Shown: positions 25,714-36,462, counted from the stretch's first letter. The stretch is 64,000 nucleotides of DNA from Mycetocola zhujimingii (GCF_003065425.1 NZ_CP026949.1:2728001-2792000), one strand, 5' to 3'. Numbers and translations: made by a program. Notes: generated by a model not told the origin, from the letters alone.

Positions 25714-26343
25714 ATGCTCGACCCCGATACCGCGGAATACGCTCGCTGGAACGCCGCTGCCTACCGGGCCGCAGGTGTGCCAGACGACGACGTCTCACCT
25801 CGGACCATCAGGGCACTGCTACGAATCGGTGCCCTGGTTGCTGTCTGTGCTGCTCTCGGAGTGGCCCTGGTATTGGCACGCGCCAGCGAGGAAGCAGTAC
25901 GCGGGACCGCCCTCCCGCAGCTCGTCGAACAGCTCATGTTCCTCACACTCGGCCTGCTTGTTGGTGTCGGCGGGTTCATCTGGGCACGGCAGAGTGGTCA
26001 TTACCTGACCAGGGACCAGTCCATCTCACAACTCCTCACGCGGGCTGATCTCAGGCAATCACGGCGGTGGCTCAGGGGTCAGGAACACCCGGATCCCCGC
26101 TGGACGCCAACGCTGGTCGCCCTCGCTCGTCAGAAGCAGCGAACGCTCATCGGAGCGGCACCGCTCTACGCAGGACTGGTGCTTTTCGAGGTATCCGCAG
26201 CCTTCGCTACGAACGGACCGATGGCTCGAACTCTGATCCTCCTCGCCGTGCTGCTCGTCGGCGTCATTGCCATCCAGTCCGTGGTCGAGTACCGCCGGGC
26301 GGGCAGGTTCATCGCGGAACATCGGCTCCCCCACCGCCCGTAG
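25714..26343 (+). CDS. Four-helix membrane protein, unknown function
   Basis: A 209-residue protein that begins MLDPDTAEYARWNAAAY. It has hydrophobic segments at about residues 31-52, 66-88, 146-166 and 173-193, with a basic cytoplasmic-looking loop (SISQLLTRADLRQSRRW) between the second and third. A TAGGCT hexamer at 25674 gives a short 5' leader. The frame is open further upstream through repeat copy 3, but that part is not protein-like. I do not recognise the family. Confidence 0.65.
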   Translation: MLDPDTAEYARWNAAAYRAAGVPDDDVSPRTIRALLRIGALVAVCAALGVALVLARASEEAVRGTALPQLVEQLMFLTLGLLVGVGGFIWARQSGHYLTRDQSISQLLTRADLRQSRRWLRGQEHPDPRWTPTLVALARQKQRTLIGAAPLYAGLVLFEVSAAFATNGPMARTLILLAVLLVGVIAIQSVVEYRRAGRFIAEHRLPHRP

Positions 26344-26363
26344 CCCGTAGCCCGTAGCCCGTG
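26336..26363 (+). repeat. Four tandem copies of a 7-bp unit (GCCCGTR)
   Basis: GCCCGTA occurs three times in a row, followed by GCCCGTG. The array overlaps the stop codon of the preceding membrane protein, so changes in copy number would alter its C-terminus. Confidence 0.7.
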
Positions 26364-26461
26364 CCGCAGCACCTCCCGGCGCGCGAGATCACTCGCCCCG
26401 GTCGAGAACATCCGGCGTGACGGGTGAACTCGACCGCAGCGAGTGTTTTCGGCACCTGGGC

Positions 26462-27646
26462 CTAACCGGCGAGCACCCGCTCGTACACGGCGATCATCCG
26501 CTCCGTCTGGTGACTCTGCCGGAACTCGACGCTCTCCTGCGGCGGCACCACGAGCCGCGAGCCCGACGCAATGTCCGCTGCCGCGTGCCGAATGGCATCC
26601 GCAAGCGCACGCACACTGCCGTCGGCGGGCTGCCAGTAGATGCCGTCGGGCAGCTCACCCGCGATATTCGGGTCGCTCACAAGCGACGGGGTGCCGAGCG
26701 CGGCGGCCTCGAACACCGTCATGCCCTGGGTCTCGAAGCCGATCGAGGTCTGCACGAGCGCATCGGCGGAGGCAATGGCGGCGAGCGCATCGCGGTACGG
26801 CACCTTGCCGGCGAACACCACCCGGTTCTCGAGCCCGTGCTCACGCACAAACGCCCGCGCCTTCTTGAGCAGCAGCCCGGCACCGTAGAGCCGGAACTCG
26901 GCGTCGACATCCGCGAGCCGAATCGCGTCGAGGTACTCCATGATGCGCTTCTCGGCGCTCATCCGCCCCATCCAGACGAAGAGCGGCCGACCCCTGTCGA
27001 CGGCGGCAGGCGCGGCCAGCACCTCGTCGACGAGAGCATCGTCTGCCCCGGTCCAGATCACGTCGATATCGCTGCCGACCCCGTTCGATTCGAGCAGCCG
27101 CGCGAAATGACCGCTCGGCGCCACCGACGCGGCAGCCCGCTCGGCGAACTCGTCGAGGTAGCTCCACGCACTCGGCGCGAGCGCCGACAGCCGCGGCTTC
27201 AGCACGCGGTGCTCCCACCAGAGCAGCGCACGAATCACGAGCTTCGGAAACGGCACCACCTGCTCCAGCCCGAACTCCATGTGGTTGTGGAAGGTATGCA
27301 CCGAACGGATGCCGTGGCGCGCGGCGAACCGATACCCGAGCACCGCACCCCAGTAGTCGGCCTGCACGTGCACGATGTCCACCGGCGGGCGGGCGGCGAG
27401 AGCGGCGTCGAGCAACCGGTCCGCGCGACGACCGGGCACCGTCAGCGAGTACTCGCGGTCGAGGGTAATCGGAACGGAGGGGGTGTCGACGTAGTCTCGA
27501 CTGCCCTGGTGGTCCCGGTGCATTCCCGGGGCAACGACGGTCACCCGGTGTCCGGCGAGTTCGAGGAAGCGTTTCTGCAATCGGATGGAGACCTGCACTC
27601 CGCCGAGGGAATCGGCGTGCTGGTCGCTGAACATCAGTATGTGCAT
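26462..27646 (-). CDS. GT4-family glycosyltransferase
   Basis: A 394-residue retaining GT-B glycosyltransferase. The N-terminal domain has MHILMFSDQHADSLGGVQVSIRLQ (nucleotide-sugar loop) and VHTFHNHMEFG. The C-terminal domain has FVWMGRMSAEKRIMEYLDAI and the EX7E region FETQGMTVFEAAALGTP. Relatives include mannosyl- and phospho-inositol-mannoside-type transferases, so a role in glycolipid or cell-wall glycan assembly on the cytosolic membrane face is plausible. TAGCCT nine bases before the ATG suggests a near-leaderless transcript. Confidence 0.85.
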   Translation of the reverse strand: MHILMFSDQHADSLGGVQVSIRLQKRFLELAGHRVTVVAPGMHRDHQGSRDYVDTPSVPITLDREYSLTVPGRRADRLLDAALAARPPVDIVHVQADYWGAVLGYRFAARHGIRSVHTFHNHMEFGLEQVVPFPKLVIRALLWWEHRVLKPRLSALAPSAWSYLDEFAERAAASVAPSGHFARLLESNGVGSDIDVIWTGADDALVDEVLAAPAAVDRGRPLFVWMGRMSAEKRIMEYLDAIRLADVDAEFRLYGAGLLLKKARAFVREHGLENRVVFAGKVPYRDALAAIASADALVQTSIGFETQGMTVFEAAALGTPSLVSDPNIAGELPDGIYWQPADGSVRALADAIRHAAADIASGSRLVVPPQESVEFRQSHQTERMIAVYERVLAG

Positions 27647-27773
27647 GGTGCTCTCAGGCTACCGGTGACGTGCCGGACGTTCCCGCAGGCCAGCGCGCCG
27701 GCATCCCGCACGCGCGCGCCGGAGCATCCGCACCCACGCCCTCAGCCGCCGAGACACGGATCCAGCCGAGCGG

Positions 27774-28301
27774 TCAGCCGCTGATGCCCTCGACCTCTTC
27801 GAGTGCTTCGATGAGCGAGCCCTGGGTGAAACCGAACCACTCGTAGAGGCTCTGCACGTACTCGGTGTCTGCGCCGTCGACCGCTGGCGCTTCGGTGCCG
27901 ATCCCGAGGTTGGTGGCAAGCACGAGGCGCAGGTCGGTGAGGGTGCCGAGCCAGTACATCGAGTACTCACGGTCAAGCCGGACGAGCGTGACGTCGCCAT
28001 CGACCGTGGTGCGCACGCCGGCCTTGTCGAACGACTCGAGCACGCCCTGTGCGTTCTCGATCTTCCGGTCGATGAGGTCGTCGATGGTGAACCGCCGGAA
28101 TTCATCGGATGCTTCGGGGTCGTCGGTGTACGCATCGGGGAACAGCCGGGACAGTACGGCGCCATCGATGTCGGCCTCGCCCTCCTTCACGCGGACGAGA
28201 AGAGAGATGATCTGCTGCACCAGGTCGGTGAACATCATCACCTCCTGTGACTCGAACTCCGCGAGGATCTCGCCCCCGGTCGCGACGCCGAATGCCCTCA
28301 T
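27774..28301 (-). CDS. DUF2017-domain protein, partner gene of clpS
   Basis: A 175-residue protein starting MRAFGVATGGEILAEFESQEV, the typical DUF2017 opening, and ending in a helical acidic tail. It overlaps the clpS gene upstream by four bases (ATGA), so the two are translationally coupled. The pairing of DUF2017 with clpS is widespread in Actinobacteria, but the function is unknown; a role tied to N-degron proteolysis is an inference from context. No enzymatic motif is visible. Confidence 0.85.
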   Translation of the reverse strand: MRAFGVATGGEILAEFESQEVMMFTDLVQQIISLLVRVKEGEADIDGAVLSRLFPDAYTDDPEASDEFRRFTIDDLIDRKIENAQGVLESFDKAGVRTTVDGDVTLVRLDREYSMYWLGTLTDLRLVLATNLGIGTEAPAVDGADTEYVQSLYEWFGFTQGSLIEALEEVEGISG

Positions 28302-28582
28302 CGCTCGCTCCGGGTGAGGCTCGCGAGGAGGCCGTACCCGTGCATCGCGACGACGTGCCGCTCCATCTCTTCGCGGGTGCCCGTCGCGACAGTAGCGCGG
28401 CCGTGATGATGCACCTGCAGCATGAGTTCGTCTGCGCGCGCCTGGCTGAAGCCGAAGTAGCTGCGGAAGACCCAGGAGACGTAGGTCATCAGGTTGATCG
28501 GGTCGTCCCACACGACGGTGTTCCATGGCTCGCCGAGTGTCAATTGCTCGTCGAGGTCGCGCAGCTCATCTAACTTGGGCAC
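28298..28582 (-). CDS. clpS: ClpS, N-degron adaptor for ClpC/ClpA protease
   Basis: A 94-residue protein. The core PWNTVVWDDPINLMTYVSWVF contains the Asn-Asp pair that binds the amino group of the N-degron, and the ELMLQVHHHGRATVATG helix-turn is the Clp-docking region. The start is GTG 28582 (PKLDELRDLDEQ); the frame is open upstream, but those residues are not ClpS-like. It should deliver proteins with destabilising N-terminal residues to ClpC-ClpP. It is first in a two-gene unit with DUF2017. Confidence 0.93.
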   Translation of the reverse strand: MPKLDELRDLDEQLTLGEPWNTVVWDDPINLMTYVSWVFRSYFGFSQARADELMLQVHHHGRATVATGTREEMERHVVAMHGYGLLASLTRSER

Positions 28583-28747
28583 ACGACCAGCTTTGCACTG
28601 ACGGGCGACAAAGCACAGCCCGGCCTTCAGGCTGTAGCGTCCTGCCGCAAAGTGCAGTACCAAACCGATTCAAGTGGACACCGCGTGGGGATTGCCGGAT
28701 AGTCTCGAACGAGACGGCACGTGCCGTCGAGGCCACGGGAGGCACTG

Positions 28748-29752
28748 TTGTTGAAACTGGGTTTGAAGGCATCGGCTGAGCAGTTCGGTCCTCGTGAGCT
28801 CGTCGAGCTCGGCGTCGCAGCGGAGCGTCACGGCTTCGACAGCGTCACGGTGAGTGACCATTTCCAGCCGTGGCGGCACAACGGAGGACACGCCCCGTTC
28901 TCCCTCGCCTGGATGACAGCGGTCGGTGAACGCACCGAACGGATCACCATCGGCACCAGCGTGATGACACCGACCTTCCGGTACAACCCCGCCGTCGTCG
29001 CGCAGGCCTTTGCCACGATGGGCTGCCTCTACCCCGGCCGCATCTTCCTCGGTGTCGGCACCGGCGAAGCGCTCAACGAGATCGCCACAGGCTTCCAGGG
29101 TGAATGGCCCGAGTTCAAGGAGCGTTTCGCCCGCCTGCGGGAATCCGTCGACCTCATGCGGCAACTCTGGGTCGGCGACCGCGTCGACTTCGACGGCGAG
29201 TACTACAAGACCAGGGGCGCATCGATCTACGACGTGCCCGAGGGCGGCATCCCCGTCTACGTGGCAGCCGGTGGCCCGGTTGTTGCGCGCTACGCAGGCC
29301 GCGCGGGTGATGGATTCATCTGTACGTCGGGCAAGGGCATGGAGCTCTACACCGACAAGCTGCTTCCCGCTGTGGCCGAGGGCGCGGCAAAGGCGGATCG
29401 GGATGTCGCGGAGATCGACAAGATGATCGAGATCAAGATCTCCTACGACACAGACACGGACGCAGCCCTCGAGAACACACGCTTTTGGGCGCCACTGTCG
29501 CTGACCCCCGAGCAGAAGCACTCGATCGACGACCCGATCGAGATGGAAGCGGCCGCCGACGCTCTGCCGATCGAGCAGGTGGCGAAGCGCTGGATCGTCT
29601 CGAACGACCCGGACGAGGCCGTTTCCCTCATCAAGCCATACATCGACGCCGGCCTCAATCACCTCGTGTTCCACGCTCCCGGTCACGACCAGGAGCGGTT
29701 CCTCGAGTTGTTCGAACGCGATCTCGCACCGAGGCTCCGGGCGCTCGGCTAG
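28748..29752 (+). CDS. fgd: F420-dependent glucose-6-phosphate dehydrogenase
   Basis: A 334-residue LLM-superfamily enzyme that closely follows mycobacterial Fgd1 as I remember it: [66 protein letters not shown] and [13 protein letters not shown]. It oxidises glucose 6-phosphate to 6-phosphogluconolactone and reduces F420. Start codons are unusual: TTG at 28748 or 28751, after a GGGAGG site at 28737-28742. It is the likely source of F420H2 for enzymes such as the LLM oxidoreductase at 11.4 kb. Confidence 0.93.
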   Translation: MLKLGLKASAEQFGPRELVELGVAAERHGFDSVTVSDHFQPWRHNGGHAPFSLAWMTAVGERTERITIGTSVMTPTFRYNPAVVAQAFATMGCLYPGRIFLGVGTGEALNEIATGFQGEWPEFKERFARLRESVDLMRQLWVGDRVDFDGEYYKTRGASIYDVPEGGIPVYVAAGGPVVARYAGRAGDGFICTSGKGMELYTDKLLPAVAEGAAKADRDVAEIDKMIEIKISYDTDTDAALENTRFWAPLSLTPEQKHSIDDPIEMEAAADALPIEQVAKRWIVSNDPDEAVSLIKPYIDAGLNHLVFHAPGHDQERFLELFERDLAPRLRALG

Positions 29753-29790
29753 GAGCAAGCCACATCGCGTGACCCGGCTGGGTGACGGCG

Positions 29791-30912
29791 TCAGCGCTTT
29801 GTCGACGCCGTCACTGTGAACTTCGCGTTGCGCCCGATCTGACGGGTCGGGCCGATCGTTCGCTCGAGCGCTGACCGGTACCCCAGGTGCGAATTCCACA
29901 CAGCCCAGAGTTCGCCGCCTGGCCTCAGCACCCGCGCGGCAGCTGCGAAAAGCTTGTGCGCGATGCCGGCGTGCACTGTGGCACCGACGTGGAACGGCGG
30001 GTTGAGCAGGATCAGTGAGGACGACGCGTCTGGCTGCATCGACAACCCGTCGTCACGCACGACCGAAACCCGGTCGGCGATGCCGTTCGCGAGCGCCGTC
30101 TCACGGGCGGATGCCACGGCGGCAGCCGATTGGTCGGTCGCGGTCACGCGCATGGCAGGCCGGGCGCGGGCGAGGGCTGTAGCGAGCACACCGGTGCCGC
30201 AGCCGAGGTCGACGGCATCAGCCGCATCGGGAACCGCGTCGAGGAACTCGAGCAGGAACCGCGTACCGATGTCGATTTTGGTGCCGGCGAAAGCAGCACC
30301 GTGCGCGACGACCCACAGACCGAGGTCCGAGTGGAACTCGCGGGCCGGCCACGCCGGTTCGCCGCTGAGGGGCACCGGGTCGCGGGCAATGAGCACACGG
30401 GATTTCTGCTGCGCGAGCGACGCGGTGACGGTCCCGAAGAACCGTGCGAGCACGTCGTTCATCGCGCGGGTCATGTGTTTGACCCGACCGCCGGCGTACA
30501 CGGTCACGTCCGGCTCGGCGTGCCGCGCTATCAGCTCGGCGATCTCCGCGAGCGCATCAAGCGAGCGCGGCAACTGCAGCAGCACCGCCTTTGCGCCCCG
30601 AAACAGCGTGGCGTCGAGCGGAAAGTGGCTGACGGCATCCGTCATCGACAGCGCCTTCGCGTTGGCGTCGAGTGCACGCTCGCCCGACAGCTCATCCTGA
30701 TGCGTGCGGATGCCTGTGGCCCCGTCGTGCGCGGCAGCGAGAGTGAGAGCGCCGTACCGGTCGCCGACGACAACGGTCTCGCCGCCGCCCGCCGCGCGGA
30801 GCGAGTCAGCAGCTGTCTCGAGAATGAGCCTGTCGCTGGCGTCAAAGGCGAAGAGATTGTCGGCTTCGATGTCTGGCCAGCGGCGAAGCCGGTCGAAAGC
30901 GAAGTCAGTCAC
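29791..30912 (-). CDS. Class I methyltransferase, RlmG/RsmC-type (rRNA guanine N2)
   Basis: A 373-residue protein with the double-domain layout of RsmC/RlmG: an N-terminal degenerate Rossmann domain (VVVGDRYGALTLAAA) and a C-terminal active one with AVDLGCGTGVLATALA and the catalytic ILLNPPFHVGA motif (NPPF), which is used for exocyclic amines of guanine. It probably makes m2G in rRNA. GTG 30912 is chosen because TACCCT lies six bases upstream (leaderless); other starts further up would add a non-homologous tail. Confidence 0.85.
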   Translation of the reverse strand: MTDFAFDRLRRWPDIEADNLFAFDASDRLILETAADSLRAAGGGETVVVGDRYGALTLAAAHDGATGIRTHQDELSGERALDANAKALSMTDAVSHFPLDATLFRGAKAVLLQLPRSLDALAEIAELIARHAEPDVTVYAGGRVKHMTRAMNDVLARFFGTVTASLAQQKSRVLIARDPVPLSGEPAWPAREFHSDLGLWVVAHGAAFAGTKIDIGTRFLLEFLDAVPDAADAVDLGCGTGVLATALARARPAMRVTATDQSAAAVASARETALANGIADRVSVVRDDGLSMQPDASSSLILLNPPFHVGATVHAGIAHKLFAAAARVLRPGGELWAVWNSHLGYRSALERTIGPTRQIGRNAKFTVTASTKR

Positions 30913-30918
30913 CTGTTC

Positions 30919-30924
30919 AGGGTA
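30919..30924 (-). promoter_or_regulatory. -10 element of a leaderless promoter
   Basis: TACCCT on the minus strand, six bases before GTG 30912. Confidence 0.45.
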
Positions 30925-31002
30925 TCCCGCAGCTCGCCATCGCCCCGCATCGCCCGACATCGCCCGGCCCGGCATCCCGGGCCGGGCGCACGTGGTCTGC
31001 GG

Positions 31003-32403
31003 TCAGGAGGTCGGGGGGTTCGATTCAGCGTCCGGGGTGTCGGTCCGACCGCGAGCCGGTTCAGCGGAGGTCGGCGCGCCCGGCGTGTGTCCGGCCTGCG
31101 TCGGCGCGCCCGGTGTGTGTCCGGCCTGTGTTTGTCCGGCCTGTGTTGTTCCGCTGTGCGTGATTCCGCCAGGTGGGGGTGCGGCATGAGTCATGCCTGC
31201 GGGTGTGTTCGTGCCGGTGCCGTGCTCACCGCCGGCGGATACTCGACGGTCTGCCGGCCCCTGCTCCCTGAAGACATGAGCCATCCACCACCAGCTGAGC
31301 AGACCGATAGCCGCGTTGACCACGAGACTGAGGAGCAGGAAGAGCAGGGCAAGACCGAGCGCTGCCGGCGCGAGGTTGACACTGTCCAGCCACTGCATCT
31401 GGCCGGGGTCGCCGAAGTTGCGGAAGTCGTCAGGATCGTCGAAGTCGGTATCCCACACGTTGAACAGACCGGTGATCGGCGAGCTCAGCGCACTGAGGAA
31501 GAAGTTCCCGACGACGGCGATTCCGAGTCCGCTCCACGTCACGGCAACCGGCCTGTTGACCTTGTGACTGCGCAGAATCCACAGGCTGGAGAAGTAGCCG
31601 AGGAGCCAGATGATGATGCCGAGAATCACCGCACCGATGAGCCAGGGAAGCAGGGCCGACGAGGCGTCCCCAATGAACGTCTCGATGTCCTGGGGACGCG
31701 GTCCTCCGTTGACCGAGAAGTCATCGGGATCGTTCCGGGCGGCCCAGCCGATTATTGTGCCGAGGAAGGCGCCAAGCAGAGCAAGGATGAGCGGGACAGC
31801 GATCAGGGTGAAGCCGAGAGTCATGAGCGTAAAACCGACGGCACCGGCGATCATGGCACCGCGTCGCTGGCGCGGAGCCAGCGGCGGCCGGGGTGGTGTG
31901 GCCGGACCGGCAGCGCGGGGAACGTAATTCCTCGGCGGCTGAGGACCGCCGGGGCGAGGCGGGTACCCCGGCTGTGGCGGGTACGGCTGGCCCGATTGCT
32001 GTGGTGGATACCCCTGCTGCGCTGGATACCCCTGCTGTGGTGGATACCCCTGCTGCGGTGGGTAGCCACCCGGTTGCGGGGAGGCTGCCTGCTGCGGATA
32101 TCCGGCGTGCTGCTGCTGCGGGTAACCGGCCTGGGGATGGCCCTGGTTGATCGTGGGTGCCGGTCCGGCCTGCTGGCCCTGGGCCTGGTGAACCGGCCCT
32201 TGGTGAGCCGCTCCCTGCTGGACCGGGCCCGGCGCGGCTGTCTGATTCGCCCCGGGAGCGGGTGCTGGCTGACTTCCTGGAGGTGGCGCCTGAGGCGATC
32301 CGGGCGGGGGGCCACCGGGGGCCGTCGAGCCCGTCGGTGGCGGTGTCTTTGCTTCAGCGCGTGGTTTGCTTTTCCTGCCCGCCGGCGGCTTCTGCTCGCT
32401 CAT
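31003..32403 (-). CDS. Repeat-rich membrane protein with Pro/Gln N-terminal tail
   Basis: A 466-residue protein. Residues 1-175 are a Pro/Gln/Gly/Tyr tail with repeats of YPPQQG and similar hexapeptides. Then come about four membrane helices (about residues 183-215, 250-275, 295-315, 355-380). The C-terminal 85 residues are low-complexity and contain a perfect decapeptide repeat, QAGHTPGAPT. TATGCT lies six bases before the ATG, so it has its own leaderless promoter directly after the hspR operon. Pro/Gln-rich tails on small membrane proteins are common in Actinobacteria; the function is unknown. Confidence 0.75.
   Translation of the reverse strand: MSEQKPPAGRKSKPRAEAKTPPPTGSTAPGGPPPGSPQAPPPGSQPAPAPGANQTAAPGPVQQGAAHQGPVHQAQGQQAGPAPTINQGHPQAGYPQQQHAGYPQQAASPQPGGYPPQQGYPPQQGYPAQQGYPPQQSGQPYPPQPGYPPRPGGPQPPRNYVPRAAGPATPPRPPLAPRQRRGAMIAGAVGFTLMTLGFTLIAVPLILALLGAFLGTIIGWAARNDPDDFSVNGGPRPQDIETFIGDASSALLPWLIGAVILGIIIWLLGYFSSLWILRSHKVNRPVAVTWSGLGIAVVGNFFLSALSSPITGLFNVWDTDFDDPDDFRNFGDPGQMQWLDSVNLAPAALGLALLFLLLSLVVNAAIGLLSWWWMAHVFREQGPADRRVSAGGEHGTGTNTPAGMTHAAPPPGGITHSGTTQAGQTQAGHTPGAPTQAGHTPGAPTSAEPARGRTDTPDAESNPPTS
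31071..31130 (-). repeat. Two tandem 30-bp repeats inside the membrane protein gene
   Basis: Two units of 30 bases (31071-31100, 31101-31130) differ at two positions and encode the decapeptide QAGHTPGAPT twice. A truncated third unit follows on the N-terminal side. Confidence 0.8.
32003..32068 (-). repeat. 18-bp tandem repeat encoding YPPQQG
   Basis: Three to four near-identical 18-base units around GGATACCCCTGCTG encode the N-terminal YPPQQG hexapeptides. Confidence 0.75.
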
Positions 32404-32409
32404 GCGGTC

Positions 32410-32415
32410 AGCATA
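32410..32415 (-). promoter_or_regulatory. -10 element of a leaderless promoter
   Basis: TATGCT on the minus strand, six bases before ATG 32403. Confidence 0.5.
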
Positions 32416-32442
32416 GACCGCGACCTGTCGGGCCGTAAGGGA

Positions 32443-32856
32443 CTAACGCTGGAACGGTCTCCACACGACGAGCTCGGTGCGGCGCTGTGCCCTCGTGCCA
32501 CTCTTGAGCGGCACAACGTCGCCGTGCGAACCGGCCGCGAAGACGCGCCGGCCGGGCGATTTGAGCATCTCATTGGCGAGGGCGTGCTCAAGCTCGCGAA
32601 CGCGCGACGACAACGAAGCGACCTCGTTCTCGAGGGCGAGAATGCGACCGATACCCTCCAGGCTTACGCCCTCGGCGCTCAGTTTGGCGATCTCGCGCAA
32701 CTGCACGACATCCCTCATCGAGTATCTGCGGGACTTACCCGCCGTTCGCGTGGGCGAGACGAGGCCGAGCCGGTCGTACTGCCGCAGTGTCTGCGGGTGC
32801 AGTCCGGCCAGCTCGGCCGCTGTCGCGATCGCGAAGATCGGCGAATTCTCGTCCAC
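32443..32856 (-). CDS. hspR: HspR, MerR-type heat-shock repressor
   Basis: A 137-residue regulator with a MerR winged helix: FAIATAAELAGLHPQTLRQYDRLGLVSPTRTAGKSRRYS. It continues into a short coiled coil (VASLSSRVRELEHAL). It is the last gene of the dnaK operon, three bases after dnaJ, starting at GTG 32856. HspR represses genes carrying HAIR sites with DnaK as co-repressor in Streptomyces and mycobacteria. HAIR sites are present before dnaK (two) and clpB (one) in this window, so both autoregulation and control of clpB are expected. Confidence 0.95.
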   Translation of the reverse strand: MDENSPIFAIATAAELAGLHPQTLRQYDRLGLVSPTRTAGKSRRYSMRDVVQLREIAKLSAEGVSLEGIGRILALENEVASLSSRVRELEHALANEMLKSPGRRVFAAGSHGDVVPLKSGTRAQRRTELVVWRPFQR

Positions 32857-32859
32857 GCT

Positions 32860-33849
32860 CTATCCCCTCGCGCGTACGATCAGGTCTTCGCGTGGGTTTT
32901 CCTTGGGCTCCACCTCGTGGAATCGCTCGAGCGCCTCGCGTGCCTCAGCACTCAGGTGCGATGGCACGGCCACCTGGACGACCGCGAGCAGGTCACCGGT
33001 GCCCTTGGACGTGGCGACGCCCCTGCCCTTAACGCGAAGCACTCGTCCGGACGGCGTTCCCGGAGCAACTCGAAGTCGCACAGGTTCACCGCCCAGTGTC
33101 GGCACTTCGATCGTCGCGCCGAGAGTCGCCTCGACGAACGTCACGGGGACGTTGACGCGGAGGTTGAGTCCATCGCGCTCGAACACCGGGTGTTTACGCA
33201 CGGATACCGAGAGAACGAGATCGCCCGCCGGGCCGCCATCCGGAGACTGGTGACCCTTTCCGCGCAGCTTGATCTTCTGCCCGTCCGCGACACCCGCCGG
33301 AATTTTGACCTTGATCGTCCGCCCCTCCGCGGTCTGCAGGGTGATGGTGTCACCCTTGACCGCGGTGAGGAAGTCGATGGTGGTGGATGCTGTCACGTCA
33401 CGTCCCGGCGTCGGGCCACCGAAACCACGGTAACCACCGGAGGGCTGGCCGAAGCCACCGCCCCGGCCGAAGACGCCACCGAGGATGTCCTCGAAGTCCG
33501 CCTGTTGGTAGCTGCTGCTCGTGCCACGGGCACCGCCACCGAACATGCCGCCGAAGACATCGTCAAAGCCGCCGGCTTGTCCGCCGCCACCGGGAGCGGT
33601 GAACCGTGCACCGGATCCCATGGCGCGAACGGCGTCGTACTCCTTGCGCTGTTCCGGGTCGTTGAGAACCGAGTAGGCCTCGCTGAGCTCCTTGAACTTG
33701 GCTTCGGCCTTGGGGTCGCCCGCGTTCGAGTCCGGATGGTATTTCCGCGCAAGCTTGCGGTAGGTCTTCTTCAGTTCAGCAGGCGTGACATCTTTCTTCA
33801 CGCCAAGAACCTTGTAGAAGTCCTTGTCGAACCAATCCTGACTTGCCAT
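32860..33849 (-). CDS. dnaJ: DnaJ-type co-chaperone without zinc finger (CbpA-like)
   Basis: A 329-residue J-protein. The J domain carries the essential HPD in LARKYHPDSNAGDPKAE. A Gly/Phe-rich linker (about residues 85-145) follows, then the two C-terminal beta domains (from about 148). No CxxCxGxG zinc-finger repeats are present, so this is a class B (CbpA/DnaJ2-like) protein despite its place in the dnaK operon. It should stimulate DnaK ATPase and deliver substrates. It is five bases downstream of grpE and three upstream of hspR. Confidence 0.93.
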   Translation of the reverse strand: MASQDWFDKDFYKVLGVKKDVTPAELKKTYRKLARKYHPDSNAGDPKAEAKFKELSEAYSVLNDPEQRKEYDAVRAMGSGARFTAPGGGGQAGGFDDVFGGMFGGGARGTSSSYQQADFEDILGGVFGRGGGFGQPSGGYRGFGGPTPGRDVTASTTIDFLTAVKGDTITLQTAEGRTIKVKIPAGVADGQKIKLRGKGHQSPDGGPAGDLVLSVSVRKHPVFERDGLNLRVNVPVTFVEATLGATIEVPTLGGEPVRLRVAPGTPSGRVLRVKGRGVATSKGTGDLLAVVQVAVPSHLSAEAREALERFHEVEPKENPREDLIVRARG

Positions 33850-33854
33850 CGTTC

Positions 33855-34508
33855 CTACTCGGCGGGAACGGCGACGACGACCTTCGCCGCGCGGAGGAGG
33901 GTCGAGCCGACCGTGTAGCCGGTCTCAACGACATCGAGAATTGTTGCGGTCTCAACGTCGGGGCTCGGCTGCTGGAAGATCGCCTCGTGGATGTTGTGGT
34001 CGAACGGTTCGCCCTTCGCGCCAAACGGGGCAAGGCCCAGTTTGGTGACGCTCGTGCGGAGCTTCGCGGCGATCGCCGTGAACGGGGTGTCGCCCTCGAG
34101 GTCGCCGTGCTTCTCGGCGCGGTCGAGGTCGTCGAGCACGGGAAGAAGGGATTTGACGACGTCACCGGTCAGCCGCTCACGCTCCACCTCGCGGTTCGCC
34201 TCCGTACGCTTGCGGTAGTTCGCGTACTCGGCACTCAGCCGCTTGAGGTCGACCAGGTGCTCGTGCTCGGGGTCTGCGTCTGCAGCTCGCGCTGCCTCGT
34301 TCTCGGCGTCCTCGGTCTGTACCGCGTCGAGGATGTCCTGAACGGTCAACTCGTGGTCGGCCGCTTCGGGCAGTTCCGTCTCGGGTACGTCGGTCTCGGA
34401 TACGTCGGGGTCCACCTGCGACCGAGGGCCGGAAGCCGTAGCTTCCGACCCTTCGTTCACTGGCTGAACCTCGTCACCGTCTTCTGGAGTCGGGTTCGTG
34501 TCAGTCAT
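33855..34508 (-). CDS. grpE: GrpE nucleotide exchange factor
   Basis: A 217-residue protein. An acidic disordered N-terminal half precedes the long dimerisation helix (HLVDLKRLSAEYANYRKRT) and the beta domain that opens the DnaK cleft (FDHNIHEAIFQQPS … VVETGYTVGSTLLRAAKVVVA). It begins two bases after the dnaK stop. It releases ADP from DnaK. The N-terminal tail is longer and more acidic than in most GrpE proteins. Confidence 0.95.
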   Translation of the reverse strand: MTDTNPTPEDGDEVQPVNEGSEATASGPRSQVDPDVSETDVPETELPEAADHELTVQDILDAVQTEDAENEAARAADADPEHEHLVDLKRLSAEYANYRKRTEANREVERERLTGDVVKSLLPVLDDLDRAEKHGDLEGDTPFTAIAAKLRTSVTKLGLAPFGAKGEPFDHNIHEAIFQQPSPDVETATILDVVETGYTVGSTLLRAAKVVVAVPAE

Positions 34509-34510
34509 TG

Positions 34511-36376
<1,866 letters not shown>

Positions 36377-36462
36377 GTGTCTATTTCTCCTTTGAGACCG
36401 CGAACGGTCTGATTCGATGTTGGCCTTGGCCTGTTATTCGAAGTTTGTGATCGTCGCTCATA

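Noticed and set aside
25688-26008. Leaderless start at GTG 25688
   Set aside because: It follows a TAGGCT hexamer, but the frame gives a non-hydrophobic protein; the four-helix protein is in the other frame from 25714.
30130-33918. 1,262-codon open frame on the plus strand across the RlmG-like, membrane, hspR and dnaJ genes
   Set aside because: It crosses several firmly identified minus-strand genes and has Arg/Gly-rich nonsense composition typical of antisense frames at high GC.
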